Below, one piece after another: positions 8,820 to 18,500 of a DNA stretch of 64,000 bases. Position 1 is the stretch's first letter; each line of letters starts with the position of its first letter. The stretch spans positions 1 to 64,000 of the forward strand of contig NZ_JAKILT010000018.1 in the NCBI RefSeq assembly GCF_023283535.1. Direction: 5' to 3'. The translations under genes were made by a program, and so were the position numbers. The stretch is from Shewanella sairae. GTDB lineage: Bacteria > Pseudomonadota > Gammaproteobacteria > Enterobacterales > Shewanellaceae. A model generated the notes under the pieces. The model was given only the letters and a program-made list of their open reading frames with translations. It did not search any database and had not been told where the DNA came from.

Positions 8820-10922
8820 ATGAAAACAATAAATAAACAAAAACTCCCGCTGGTATCAGCATTTACCCTCAGTCTTGTCGCTACAGCTGTGAGCGCTCAA
8901 GTGCAAACCTTGCCGGAACCAAGTGTTAATCAAAATCAGTCTCAGCGCTTTATTGTGCAGATGACAGATCGCAGTATCTTAAGCTTGCAGCAATCAAAAT
9001 TATCGCCAGCAGCGATTACTCAGGCAAAAATTGATTTAATGCAAAACACAGCCGCTTCAATCAGTGCAGATGTTGTTCTATCACTGCCCGAGGTCAACTC
9101 AATGGCCGTTATGCTCGATACAGAGCAATATAAAAGTTTGTCTAATAACCCAAATGTAGCCTTGATTGAGGTTGACCCGAAACGATACTTGATGGCAGAA
9201 ACTTCTCCCTACGGTATTGGCATGGTGCAAGCAAATTTAGTCTCTGATAGCCAAACAGCTAACCGTAAAGTATGTATCACAGATACTGGTTACGATTTAG
9301 GTCACGTCGATTTACCAAGCTCAGGTGTAACTGGCGATGATGGTTACGGTAGCAATAACACCGGCAATTGGTATAACGATGGTAACGGTCACGGTACTCA
9401 TGTGGCAGGCACCATCGCCGCAATTGGCGGCAATAATCAAGGTGTTGTTGGAGTCAACCCATCAGGATTGGTTGGTTTACATATCGTTAAAGTCTTCAAC
9501 GATAGCGGCAGTTGGGCTTATGGCTCCGACTTAGTTGCTGCGGTTAATCAATGTGTAAATGCCGGAGCTGATATTATTAGTATGAGTTTAGGTGGTGGTG
9601 GCTCATCATCGGCTGAGCGTCAAGCATTTGCCAACGCAACAAGCCAAGGGGTACTCAGTATTGCAGCCGCAGGTAACGATGGTAACAATAAGATGTCATA
9701 CCCGGCTTCTTATGATGAAGTTATTTCAGTCGCAGCAGTAGACAGCTCTGGCAATAAAGCCTCGTTCTCCCAATATAACTCTCAAGTCGAAATTGCAGCG
9801 CCTGGCGTTGATGTGAATTCAACATGGAATGATGGCGGCTATAAAGCCATCAGCGGCACCTCAATGGCAACACCTCATGTGGCAGGTGTTGCCGCACTGG
9901 TGTGGAGTCATTTTCCTAGCTGCTCTCCAACAGAGATCCGTGGTGCACTCAATGCTACAGCAGAAGATCGCGGCAGTAACGGCCGTGATACCTCCTACGG
10001 CTATGGTATTGTAAAGACAAAGGCTGCTTACGATTACCTACAAAACAGCAGTTGTGGCGGTGGTAGTGTTGAAGATAGCGCTCCAACAGCGAACTTTAAT
10101 ATGTCAGTCAATGGCAGTACTGTTAGCTTTACTGATGCTTCCACCGATGACAAAGGTATTAGCAGTTACTATTGGGATTTTGGCGATCAAACCAGCTCAA
10201 CTCAAGCAAATCCAGTACACACTTACAGCAGCAATGGTGACTTTAATGTCAGCCTAACAGTGACTGACACGGCTAACCAAAGCAATACTCGTTCAACTAC
10301 CGTCACTATTGGTAGTAATGGTGGTAGCGGCTGTGATGGCGTCAGCGCTTGGGATGTAGCAACCGCTTACTCAATCGGTGATCTTGTTTCCTATAATTCG
10401 GGCAAATATGAAGCCACTTGGTGGTCAACTGGCGCTCGACCAGATGTTTATACCAATGTGTGGGCAGATCGAGGCCAGTGTAGCGGAAACGGCGATAACC
10501 CAAATCAGCCACCAGTAGCTAGCTTTACTGCATCTGTTTCGGGTTTAACGGTAAGTTTCTCTAGTCAGGCTACAGATGACAACGCTGTCGCGAAGCATGC
10601 ATGGCAGTTTGGTGACGGGTCTATCTCTAATCAAACTAATCCAGTACACACGTTTAGTGCTGCAGGAAACTACCAAGTCAGCTTAACCGTTGAAGATGCT
10701 CAAGGTCTAAGCCACACCCAAGTGCAGACGATTGCGGTGAGTGACGCGGTACAAGGTTGTACAGGCTTAAGTAACTGGTCAGCAGATACGGCCTATACGA
10801 CCGGAGTCCAAGTGGCTTATAACAATGTGAAATACACTGCTAATTGGTGGACTAGAAACCAAAACCCTGAGCAAAACTCAGGACAATGGGCGGTGTGGAG
10901 TAACAACGGACGTTGTAACTAA
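8820..10922 (+). CDS. secreted S8 subtilisin-like protease with PKD and chitin-binding modules
   Basis: Extracellular serine protease of 700 residues. Order: signal peptide (1 to about 26), I9-type propeptide (about 42-125, begins RFIVQMTD), S8 catalytic domain with Asp155 (CITDTG), His191 (GHGTHVAG), oxyanion Asn286 (AAGND) and Ser348 (GTSMATPHVAG), a PKD domain (about 422-498), a CBM5/12-type module (about 508-553, AYSIGDLVSYNSGKYEA...W), a second PKD (about 565-645) and a second CBM5/12 module at the end. The modules suggest anchoring to chitin or similar particulate substrates. The leader has no strong Shine-Dalgarno. Terminator follows. Substrate range is inference. Confidence 0.93.
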   Translation: MKTINKQKLPLVSAFTLSLVATAVSAQVQTLPEPSVNQNQSQRFIVQMTDRSILSLQQSKLSPAAITQAKIDLMQNTAASISADVVLSLPEVNSMAVMLDTEQYKSLSNNPNVALIEVDPKRYLMAETSPYGIGMVQANLVSDSQTANRKVCITDTGYDLGHVDLPSSGVTGDDGYGSNNTGNWYNDGNGHGTHVAGTIAAIGGNNQGVVGVNPSGLVGLHIVKVFNDSGSWAYGSDLVAAVNQCVNAGADIISMSLGGGGSSSAERQAFANATSQGVLSIAAAGNDGNNKMSYPASYDEVISVAAVDSSGNKASFSQYNSQVEIAAPGVDVNSTWNDGGYKAISGTSMATPHVAGVAALVWSHFPSCSPTEIRGALNATAEDRGSNGRDTSYGYGIVKTKAAYDYLQNSSCGGGSVEDSAPTANFNMSVNGSTVSFTDASTDDKGISSYYWDFGDQTSSTQANPVHTYSSNGDFNVSLTVTDTANQSNTRSTTVTIGSNGGSGCDGVSAWDVATAYSIGDLVSYNSGKYEATWWSTGARPDVYTNVWADRGQCSGNGDNPNQPPVASFTASVSGLTVSFSSQATDDNAVAKHAWQFGDGSISNQTNPVHTFSAAGNYQVSLTVEDAQGLSHTQVQTIAVSDAVQGCTGLSNWSADTAYTTGVQVAYNNVKYTANWWTRNQNPEQNSGQWAVWSNNGRCN

Positions 10923-10979
10923 GCCTCTATCTCACCTCAAACATTGGCTATAACGCAATGCGCATAATAGCCAATACAT

Positions 10980-11010
10980 GCTCAGACTAGCAGTACTAGT
11001 CTGAGCTTTT
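10980..11010 (+). terminator. rho-independent terminator
   Basis: An 11-bp perfect stem (10980-10990 with 10996-11006), loop CAGTA, then TTTT. It ends the protease transcript. Confidence 0.9.
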
Positions 11011-11049
11011 CTATCCTGCTAAGAAAAGGCAGTACAAGACAATGCTAAA

Positions 11050-11439
11050 TCAATTAAGTACCACATAACCGCGATTAGTCATGCAATTCTTGATCACCAT
11101 ATTTTGCTCATTCGTATAAGCCGCTTGATTATTGCGTCTCTCTCTACCTTTAGACAGTACGCCTACACCTAAACCAATTGCTGCGCCTTGTTTGGCACCA
11201 TCAGTACCTGATCCCCCGGCTATCGCCTTACCTGCCGAGCCAATTGCCGCGCCTTTTGCTGCACTGCCTATGGCACTGCCTTCAGTTTGCTGTTTTTGTA
11301 CTTGTGTTGATAACTCAGTACATTGGTGCAAATCATATACATAGTCTTTCTCGTCTACACCCGTCTTATCAACAATAATGTTGGCAAATACACTCATTGG
11401 CGCGAACAATACACTTAACAGCAATAAATGACGTTTCAT
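11050..11439 (-). CDS. exported glycine-zipper protein
   Basis: 129 residues with a signal peptide ending SVFA, a short polar region with one Cys (HQCTEL), then a glycine-zipper run (about residues 54-92, repeated GAAIG-type steps) and a C-terminal Cys (IKNCMTNRGYVVLN). Glycine-zipper segments insert into or line membranes, and the closing NCMTNRGY pattern is common in small envelope lipoprotein-like proteins. No lipobox, so probably periplasmic or outer-membrane associated. Function unknown. Convergent with the protease gene. Confidence 0.72.
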   Translation of the reverse strand: MKRHLLLLSVLFAPMSVFANIIVDKTGVDEKDYVYDLHQCTELSTQVQKQQTEGSAIGSAAKGAAIGSAGKAIAGGSGTDGAKQGAAIGLGVGVLSKGRERRNNQAAYTNEQNMVIKNCMTNRGYVVLN

Positions 11440-11806
11440 TAAATTTCCTCTCTGTGCAGACAGTAAGCTTCAAAGTTAAGTTTAGCTAAAACCTGCGTGC
11501 CTGATCTGAATTCAAACTTGTTGTGGCAATAATAGCCAACCTAAGCTGTCTAGAAGATGAACAGAAATTAATTTAAGCAGAAATTTAAATCCTAGAACTA
11601 AGAGCCGTTAGGCTTATCGGGTTATTCAAATCTTATTTTTATCGCGGTGACATTCCAAATATTCCTCTAGCAAAAACATGCTTTATCTAACGAGTTCACC
11701 AAGTGTTTGAGCGCCCTCTAGGCCCAGTATTTAAACACTACGCATTACACTGGTTAGACAAAGTGGGTTATGTTCGAACTAGGCTCCTTAAAGATAAGGC
11801 ATAAAA
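11440..11806. other. intergenic region, nothing convincing
   Basis: No gene supported. A 28-codon frame at 11703-11786 has protein-like words but no start site and breaks early. It could be a relic. Confidence 0.35.
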
Positions 11807-11830
11807 AAGGCAGCATATTTGCAGCCTTTC
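11807..11830 (-). terminator. rho-independent terminator
   Basis: Stem 11807-11815 with 11822-11830, one mismatch. Read on the minus strand a run of T follows. It lies directly behind the three-gene minus-strand block 14088-11864. Confidence 0.8.
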
Positions 11831-11863
11831 ACTCTGTTTAGCTTAGCTCCGAGCTTCGCTAAT

Positions 11864-12259
11864 TTACAGCGATAATTTCAATAGGTCATGCTCAACAGCT
11901 ACAGCATTGGCTACAGCAAGCAACCTAGTTTTAATTTCCCGCTCTATACCTGTGCCACTTTTAAGTAAATCATCAACTGCAATATAGGCTTTGGTGTGCA
12001 AGTTTTTTACTTCAAACAGATAAGCATAACCACCAGCAACAACCCAGCGTGATCTATCCGTCTCTCTGCCTTGCTGAACCATGGCCTCATCTAAGCTGCG
12101 AACTAAGCAAAAATCAAATTGCAAAACATGCGCTTCGTTGCTGTACCAATCTGCTTTTAACGCTTGAAAGTTAAGCCACATCTCAAGTTCAGTAAGTAAC
12201 GGTTTCAAAGAATCTGAAAAGTTAGCCGCTGCGGTAATTGTCATCGGGAATTGCTGCAT
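11864..12259 (-). CDS. unknown 131-residue cytoplasmic protein, paralogue of 31118-31534
   Basis: Not recognised. Soluble, no signal peptide. It is clearly homologous along its length to the product at 31118-31534: both share SLKPLL-ELEMWLNFQALKADWY near residue 20, FDF-LVRSL, a GYAY segment, and a C-terminal LLAVANAV-EHDL pattern. It ends a minus-strand run with a DUF1963-like gene (33-base gap) and a DUF6985-like gene, so the three are probably co-transcribed. Such small, duplicated, shuffled cytoplasmic proteins are typical of immunity or effector-neutralising families; that is inference. Confidence 0.7.
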   Translation of the reverse strand: MQQFPMTITAAANFSDSLKPLLTELEMWLNFQALKADWYSNEAHVLQFDFCLVRSLDEAMVQQGRETDRSRWVVAGGYAYLFEVKNLHTKAYIAVDDLLKSGTGIEREIKTRLLAVANAVAVEHDLLKLSL

Positions 12260-12292
12260 GGGATGTTTATTCTCAGTTATCTATAGCAGGTG

Positions 12293-13555
12293 TTAATCTT
12301 GGCAAAATGTATACGTCAGTTGCTGCCAATCACTATCCTCGCCATCCAGAGCCTTACTCGGAATACTTAAGATACAGCTGCCATAATCGCAATAAAGGTA
12401 GCTTAAAATGGCAATATGCTCCGCGGGTAAATAGGGTTGCTCAATACAGGAGCCATCTTGGTTAAATACAAGCTGAGTACGCTCGGCTACCTGTGGCATT
12501 AAGCCGCTATCATAATCGCAGTGGGTATAAAGCTCAGGGTCAATTACAGCCCCGATATTTTCTAGCGCTAACGCTATTTGCTCTGGTTCATCAGGTAGTT
12601 GTTTATAGGGTCGCCAACATATTGGATAAGCTCCCGTTTTACGGCAACTAACATCAAAATTTGATGGTGCAAACATATCACCTATCATGACTTTATCAGT
12701 CGCTTCTTGCCAATCAAGAGCTTGTAATTCAGCGTCGCTCCAGTATATCGCTTGGCACTGTCCTTGCGGCTCTTCACCATCTTCAGGTTGCGGCATATAT
12801 ACCTGTAACAAGCCTGCTTGTGGTAAGCGAGTATTGAGTAAATCAGGAGCAGCATTTTTCAACTCTGAAAAGTTGATTTGGCAAACAAACTTCAAGCTAG
12901 GATCTGAATGAATAAGCTGGAGTTGCTTTAAGTTAGCGCTGTCAATGTCAGGCGCTGCGCTTGGTAACCAAGGCGCACCTGTTATTCGACTTTGAAACGG
13001 ATTGTCATACTCTGCCGCAAGCATATGAAAACCGACATTTAAATCATTAAATTGCGCTTCTAACAAAGCAAGTTGTTGTAGCTCTTGTTGTTTGTCGGCA
13101 AATGCCTGCTGGTAATATTGGCAATTCGATTGGAATGGGTTAGTGAGTTCTGCGGCTTCAAGTTTTGCCAATAGCATTAAATAGGGCTCTGCTAAATGCT
13201 GTTTTTCTGCAAGTTCACTCGTATCACACCAAACGGACGGCATTAGCTCATCTAATCTGTCCATCATATTGTTGGCTTTAGTGAGCTGAAAGCACCCTGC
13301 TGGTAAATCAATATCATAAGGGTAAAGGTAGGCTTCTTTACCCGCTGCAAACTGCGGCAAATTTAACAGCCAAGCCACAGCAGCTGAACTTGGAGACGGC
13401 TTAGCAAAAATATACCCTAATGCAGTGCGCCCTTTAGCATCTAGCTCATGCAGATCTTGCCCTGTGTCAAGCAAGTGCTGCAATGCCGGCAGATGCTCAG
13501 CAAACTGCTGATCTGACTTTATTTTTTTGAACAGCCAAAACCACTCTTTTAACAT
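12293..13555 (-). CDS. DUF1963 (YwqG-like) family protein
   Basis: 420 residues, cytosolic. The central and C-terminal part shows the DUF1963 pattern: NPFQSRITGAPWLP near residue 195, KFVCQINFSEL, GLLQVYMP, and a late acidic CDYGSCILSI. The N-terminal 60 residues (LPALQHLLDTGQDLHELDAKGRTALGYI) resemble a single ankyrin-type unit. Members of this family have no settled function and often sit in toxin/immunity neighbourhoods. Second gene of the minus-strand block, 44 bases behind its upstream neighbour. Start ATG at 13555. Confidence 0.72.
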   Translation of the reverse strand: MLKEWFWLFKKIKSDQQFAEHLPALQHLLDTGQDLHELDAKGRTALGYIFAKPSPSSAAVAWLLNLPQFAAGKEAYLYPYDIDLPAGCFQLTKANNMMDRLDELMPSVWCDTSELAEKQHLAEPYLMLLAKLEAAELTNPFQSNCQYYQQAFADKQQELQQLALLEAQFNDLNVGFHMLAAEYDNPFQSRITGAPWLPSAAPDIDSANLKQLQLIHSDPSLKFVCQINFSELKNAAPDLLNTRLPQAGLLQVYMPQPEDGEEPQGQCQAIYWSDAELQALDWQEATDKVMIGDMFAPSNFDVSCRKTGAYPICWRPYKQLPDEPEQIALALENIGAVIDPELYTHCDYDSGLMPQVAERTQLVFNQDGSCIEQPYLPAEHIAILSYLYCDYGSCILSIPSKALDGEDSDWQQLTYTFCQD

Positions 13556-13599
13556 ACCAATCCTTGAACTGCCGTTGATTACTCTTATCTATCGAAGTT

Positions 13600-14088
13600 T
13601 TATAAGCACTCACAATAGGCGACGGTTGCGCCTTCTTGCTTAATCACTTCATCGCCTTGGATTACCAAGCCAAAGCCGTGCTCTTCATCCCAAGCACACT
13701 CAAACATAATACCAAGGGTATTCTTTTCAGGGTTAAGCAACACAAAACCAGACACTTGCATTAGCTTAAAAATATCACCTGCGCGCATATCGGCTTCAGT
13801 TACTTCACCAACTGGAGTGGGGTAAGACTCCTCTTCGTCAAACACATCCAAAAATTCAGACTCTTCAAGCAATTCTTGGTAGTGCTGCTGAACATAATCG
13901 CAAACGATGGCATAAATGCGCTTTTGGTTGTCGAAAAACCACTGGCCTAAGCTGTCTGCAAGGCTTAAGTCCTCTTGAGTGAGAAAGTCTATGCTGCCGT
14001 ATGCTTTAAAATCATGCCAAGCATTGAGCTCAGTTGTTGCTTCATGAAACTCTGCACCCGCTTTCCAAGTAATGTTAAATTCTTTCAT
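13600..14088 (-). CDS. DUF6985-like protein, paralogue of 19839-20327
   Basis: A cytosolic acidic protein of about 162 residues, strongly similar to the product at 19839-20327 (shared ITWKAG-EFHE-TTEL-AWH-FKAYG, LTQEDLS-ADS, the ELLEESEFLDVFDE run and MFECAWDEEHGFG). The final WDEEHGFG-VIQGDEVI suits a DUF6985/DUF2004-type domain, which I recall only by pattern. The ATG at 14088 aligns with the paralogue's start, and both genes carry GCGAG just upstream; the longer frame to 14133 adds unrelated residues. First gene of the block ending at 11864. Function unknown, possibly immunity-type. Confidence 0.72.
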   Translation of the reverse strand: MKEFNITWKAGAEFHEATTELNAWHDFKAYGSIDFLTQEDLSLADSLGQWFFDNQKRIYAIVCDYVQQHYQELLEESEFLDVFDEEESYPTPVGEVTEADMRAGDIFKLMQVSGFVLLNPEKNTLGIMFECAWDEEHGFGLVIQGDEVIKQEGATVAYCECL

Positions 14089-14336
14089 CATAAGCTCGCA
14101 AAAATAAGGATTATATTCAAAGTAATGCCACATTAATGTGGCGTCATAGCTAAAATCAAGACTTATACCAACCGCCAGACTTTAATGCTTTAATTTCATA
14201 CAGACCTTATCTGTGGTGAGATATCATTCTCATCTCATTTTTGCTACTGACAATCATGTTTGCTAATTGTGCCAAGCACAACTTACACTAATTGCATAAA
14301 TCGCTAGAAACCCAATCACTCTATAAAGGAAGTGTT

Positions 14337-14834
14337 ATGTCTCATCCCTATGATTTATTCCCCCTAGATAACGGTGCCACACTAATTTTTACCCCCTGCC
14401 CTGGCACTAAAGACGCAAGCCTTACCGATTCAGTTGCCAGCTTAAAGCAAGCTGGAGCAGTCGCCGTGATTTCAACGGTTACACCAGAAGAAATGATTAA
14501 GCTCAATGTGCCAAAACTGGGTGATGAGATCCAAGCTCAAGGGATTAGTTGGTTTGCATTGCCGATTGAAGATGATTGCGCACCTGCTGCTGATTTCGAC
14601 GCCGCTTTTGCCAATGCTAAGCAACAAATTTTGGCGCTGATTGCAGACAAAAATACCCTTGCTATTCATTGCCGCGGAGGCTCAGGGCGTACAGGTCTGG
14701 TCGCCGCAATCCTAATGTTAGAGCAAGGCGCTGCATGGGCAGATGTTAAGTCGCAGATACAAGCTTTGCGCCCAAAGGCATTAGTCGTGCCAGCGCATAT
14801 TGAGTATCTTGCTAAGCATTATGCTATTAGCTAG
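14337..14834 (+). CDS. dual-specificity-type phosphatase
   Basis: Cytosolic cysteine phosphatase of about 165 residues. The P-loop HCRGGSGRTG fits HCx5R, with the general-acid candidate in the loop LPIEDDCAP ahead of it. The layout (TFTPCPGT near the start, a short helix bundle after the P-loop) resembles bacterial DSP/CDKN3-like phosphatases. AAAGGAAG lies just before the ATG at 14337; the longer frame to 14292 starts with TTG and is rejected. No partner kinase nearby. Substrate unknown. Confidence 0.82.
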   Translation: MSHPYDLFPLDNGATLIFTPCPGTKDASLTDSVASLKQAGAVAVISTVTPEEMIKLNVPKLGDEIQAQGISWFALPIEDDCAPAADFDAAFANAKQQILALIADKNTLAIHCRGGSGRTGLVAAILMLEQGAAWADVKSQIQALRPKALVVPAHIEYLAKHYAIS

Positions 14835-14846
14835 ATTCCGTGTTTT

Positions 14847-14875
14847 AGGCATCTTATGTTGGCCATAAGATGCCT
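14847..14875. other. perfect 12-bp hairpin after the phosphatase gene
   Basis: Stem 14847-14858 with 14864-14875, loop TTGGC. No U run follows on either strand, so it is a weak terminator or an RNA-end stabiliser. Confidence 0.55.
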
Positions 14876-15471
14876 GCCCACTTCTTGACTCAATATAACC
14901 CTAAGATAAATGAATTGGTGTATTAAATCGCAATAAATACTTAAGGCTCAAAGCCCCCCTGAATAAAGTCTCTTTGCTAGGCGATTCATTTGTTTAAATA
15001 CTTAATGATTTATTAAATTAGCGTTTAAGAAATCACTTTCAAAGCGTCTGTCATTAAAACTTCCACCGCTAATATACGCAACTTATACTAATCAATATAA
15101 ACATCATTCTTGCACACACTCATAAGTCAACACATCACCTGTTTCCTCATTGTAAACAGTGAGTTCCGCCCACAACTCAGGTGTCAATTTTTCGACTTAA
15201 GTCAATAACTTAACTAAAACACCAGCAACTGATTCTTATTTATTCTATTGAGCTTAAAGGCATTAAAAACTGAGTGTATTACAAACATCTACCTGATATC
15301 TTCGCCGGGAATGTATTTCCTATATTAGCTATTCACATGGCGAATTATCCAGCATCCTTAATCATGTTTTTAGCACTATAGGCAACGCATTTTTAATCAA
15401 TAACAGAGTGTGTTGGTTATGAGCTAATCAATTTACAGCTCACCTATAACGCATCTCTTGAATAATTAATC
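14876..15471. other. long AT-rich leader region upstream of the chitinase
   Basis: About 600 bases without a supported gene. Its length and AT-richness in front of a large secreted enzyme suggest a regulated promoter region, but I could not pick a convincing -35/-10 pair or operator. Confidence 0.35.
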
Positions 15472-15493
15472 CACTTATCGACACCGATAAGTG
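15472..15493 (+). promoter_or_regulatory. hairpin in the chitinase 5' leader
   Basis: A perfect 9-bp stem CACTTATCG/CGATAAGTG (15472-15480 with 15485-15493), loop ACAC, ends about 20 bases before the TTG start and just ahead of the AGAAG ribosome binding site. It may tune translation or stabilise the mRNA. Confidence 0.5.
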
Positions 15494-15513
15494 AATAAAA
15501 GAAGAACTAAGCC

Positions 15514-18500
15514 TTGATAAAAATAAATAAAATAACTGTCGCTTTAACTAGCGTAATGTTCAGTGGCTATTTATATGCCGCTGACGCAACGTTAACATCG
15601 AGTGTTATCACTTTTGTTCCGGGAGAAACAAAAGTTCAAAATGGCGATATGGTTGCCTTTAATGGCGAATGCTTTATTGCCAAAAACAGCCCTGGCGTTT
15701 GGGAATCACCAAAAGCAGGCTCATGGTTTTGGGATGCCAGTGAATGCTCGGGCGAGCCTGCGCCAGACCCCGATCCAGAACCAGAACCAGAACCGGGCGA
15801 CATTATTGCCTTTATTCCAGGTCAGACCAAGGTTAACAACGGTGATATCGTCTCTTATGCTAACCAGTGCTTTATTGCTAAAAACAATCCAGGCGTATGG
15901 GAAACCCCAAGCGCTGATTCATGGTTTTGGCAGTTAACTGAGTGTTCAAGCGAACCGGGTGAGCCAGATCCTGAGCCAACCGAGCTAGCTATTCTGTCGC
16001 CAGTTGCAGGCCAAGTACTAAGCCTAGATACAGCAACAACAATCCAAGCCAAGGTTGTTGGTGAATTAGCAGCTAAAGTCGAGTTTTGGGCTAACAACCA
16101 AAAACTATCGCAAAAAGCCGTTAATCCAAGCCAGAGCATGTATTCGCAAAACTGGACGCCGACTACTGCAGGCAGCGCTACGGTAAAGGTATTTGTATTC
16201 GATAAAAATAACCAAAAAATCGAACAGCAAGCAATTGTTGTAACAGTAAAAGATGAGACGGAAGAAGATTTTACTGCACCAGCGGTGAGATTCATGACTC
16301 CTAACAATGGTGCCATCTTTAATGAAACAGACACCGTTGCTATTGCAGTTAATGCCACCGATGTTGATGACGATTTAACTAAACTGGTGATTAAAGCCAA
16401 TAACGCACAAATTTGTTCATTCAATGCGACCAATGCAGCGAATTACGCCTGTAACTGGCAGCCGACTCAAGCGGGTAATGTTAGCCTAAAAGCCATTGCT
16501 ACCGATGCTGAAGGTCTGTCTTCAAGCGTAACGGTAAACATTGCTATTGAAGCGGAAGAAGAATTCACTGCACCTGTGGTTAACTTCATCACCCCAAGCA
16601 ATGGCGCAAGCTTTAATGATAGCGAAAGCGTTGCCATTTCAGTTAACGCAACCGATGTTGATGATGACTTAAGCAAACTGGTTGTTAAGGCTAATAACCA
16701 GCAAATCTGTGCATTCGAGGCGGCTAACAGCCAAGTGTTTAGCTGTGATTGGCAGCCGACGCAAGTAGGTAGCGTCAGCCTAAAAGCGATAGCTACCGAT
16801 GCAGAAGGCCTAACTGCCACAAGCAATGTAAACATCACCATTGAAGAAGAGGTTATCGACCCACCAGTGACTCCACCAGGTGGATTGTGTGCTGACTTTA
16901 ATGTTTACCCAGACTGGACCCGTGGCGACCATGCAACCGGTGGCGACATTATGGTGCATAACAATATCGCTTACTCGGCAATCTACTGGACTAAAACAAT
17001 TCCTGGTAGCGATGCCTCATGGGCGCTACACCTAAATTGTGATGGCACCGAGCCTGGCACTGCGCCGCTGCTTTCATTGCCAAACCCAATGGACCCTGTT
17101 CGCCTTGAAGTGGCTGGCTGGCCAAATACCTTAGTGGTAGCAAGCCCATCAACTGCAGCTCCTGTGACATTGACGCTAGAGACCAGCAACAGCGATGAAC
17201 TGACTGATGTAAACCAGCTAACAGCTAGCTTTGTGTCAATCATGGAGCAGGCTACACAAGCAGAATCTGCATCAATCATTATCAGCAGTGATGTGCTTGA
17301 TAAAGCCACTCAAGATACCGCGCTAGCAACTAGCACTATTGCGGTGAAAGATGCGCTAATCAAAGCGATGGATATCACTGGCAATAGTATTGATCTTGAT
17401 GATATTAACGCGCTGAGCAACGATCTAACAGGTTGGGCGCAAGCGCATCAGTTAATTATTGCCACGCTTGCACCGCAAGCGACTTACGGCTGGTCGTTAA
17501 CCATTGGTGATTTTGCTTTCGACACTCACTCTGGTCGCCAATCAGTTTGGGATGAAGCCTCAGTATTTACTGCAGACTTACTCAATAAACTTGGGCTATA
17601 CCAAGCTGACGCAGCCAACAAAGCCGACTTTGTTGCTTTCACTAAATCTGACGCAACAGCCGCGTTATCAAGTGAGCAATGGCACAACGCGCTAGAGTAC
17701 GTTAAGCAAGTCACTGACTTTATTAACACCCCAGCGATGCTAGCGCAGATCCCAACAACGCAAGCGGCAAGCTACTTTATGGGTAACCACACAAGTAAAC
17801 CGCAGCTTCGTAAAGCAGCCTTTAGCAACGTATTTGCCATTTTGTTTGACCAAGACTCAGAACAGTTAAACAGCAAAATCGAGCAATACCAAGCTGCAAA
17901 AATGCCTTTGTACTATGTGGGTGAAACCACAGAAAGTGGCAACCTAACGGTGATTGAAGCACTAAACCGTGAGTTAGCGGATGCAGAAGATGCGATGAAC
18001 AACACTGCATTCCTGTACGAAACACCGCAATCACAATGGGTACCGTCAACGGTTTATAAGTGGGCAGACTTTATGGATGGTCTAAATGCCATGCATAACA
18101 TCGGCGTGGCAGGTAATAAGTTCTGGTTACTTGATGAAAATGCAGATGATGCAACTAACATCAAATACGCCAAAGTCGCTATTGCCGCCTTCTTAGCGCA
18201 AAGTATGCAAGAAACCATTCGCTACAATGCTTGTGATGAGAACAACTGGTCTGAAATCAAGTACGGTGCACCAGCCGATTACCCAATGACAGCAAGTTGT
18301 GGTCAGCTTGGACAAAAATATGCTGATTACGGTGTAAACCCAGAGTCAGGTTTAGACCATGCTTACTCTTGTCCGCGTGATAACAAGATGGAAGTGAGCG
18401 CGTTAACCCATGCCAAGTGGTACGGTGCACCAGCGCCAGTATTCGCAGCGCCTGATGCAGTACTGGAAGAGCGCGGTTTACTGGTTAACGGCAGTGTGGG

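Noticed and set aside
11703..11786. Short frame with protein-like words (FERPLGPVFKHYALHWLDK)
   Set aside because: Starts with GTG without a ribosome site and stops after 28 codons; keeping it longer needs a frameshift.
15855..16433. 192-codon frame on the minus strand inside the chitinase
   Set aside because: It mirrors the Ig-repeat region of the real gene and has no start site or family.
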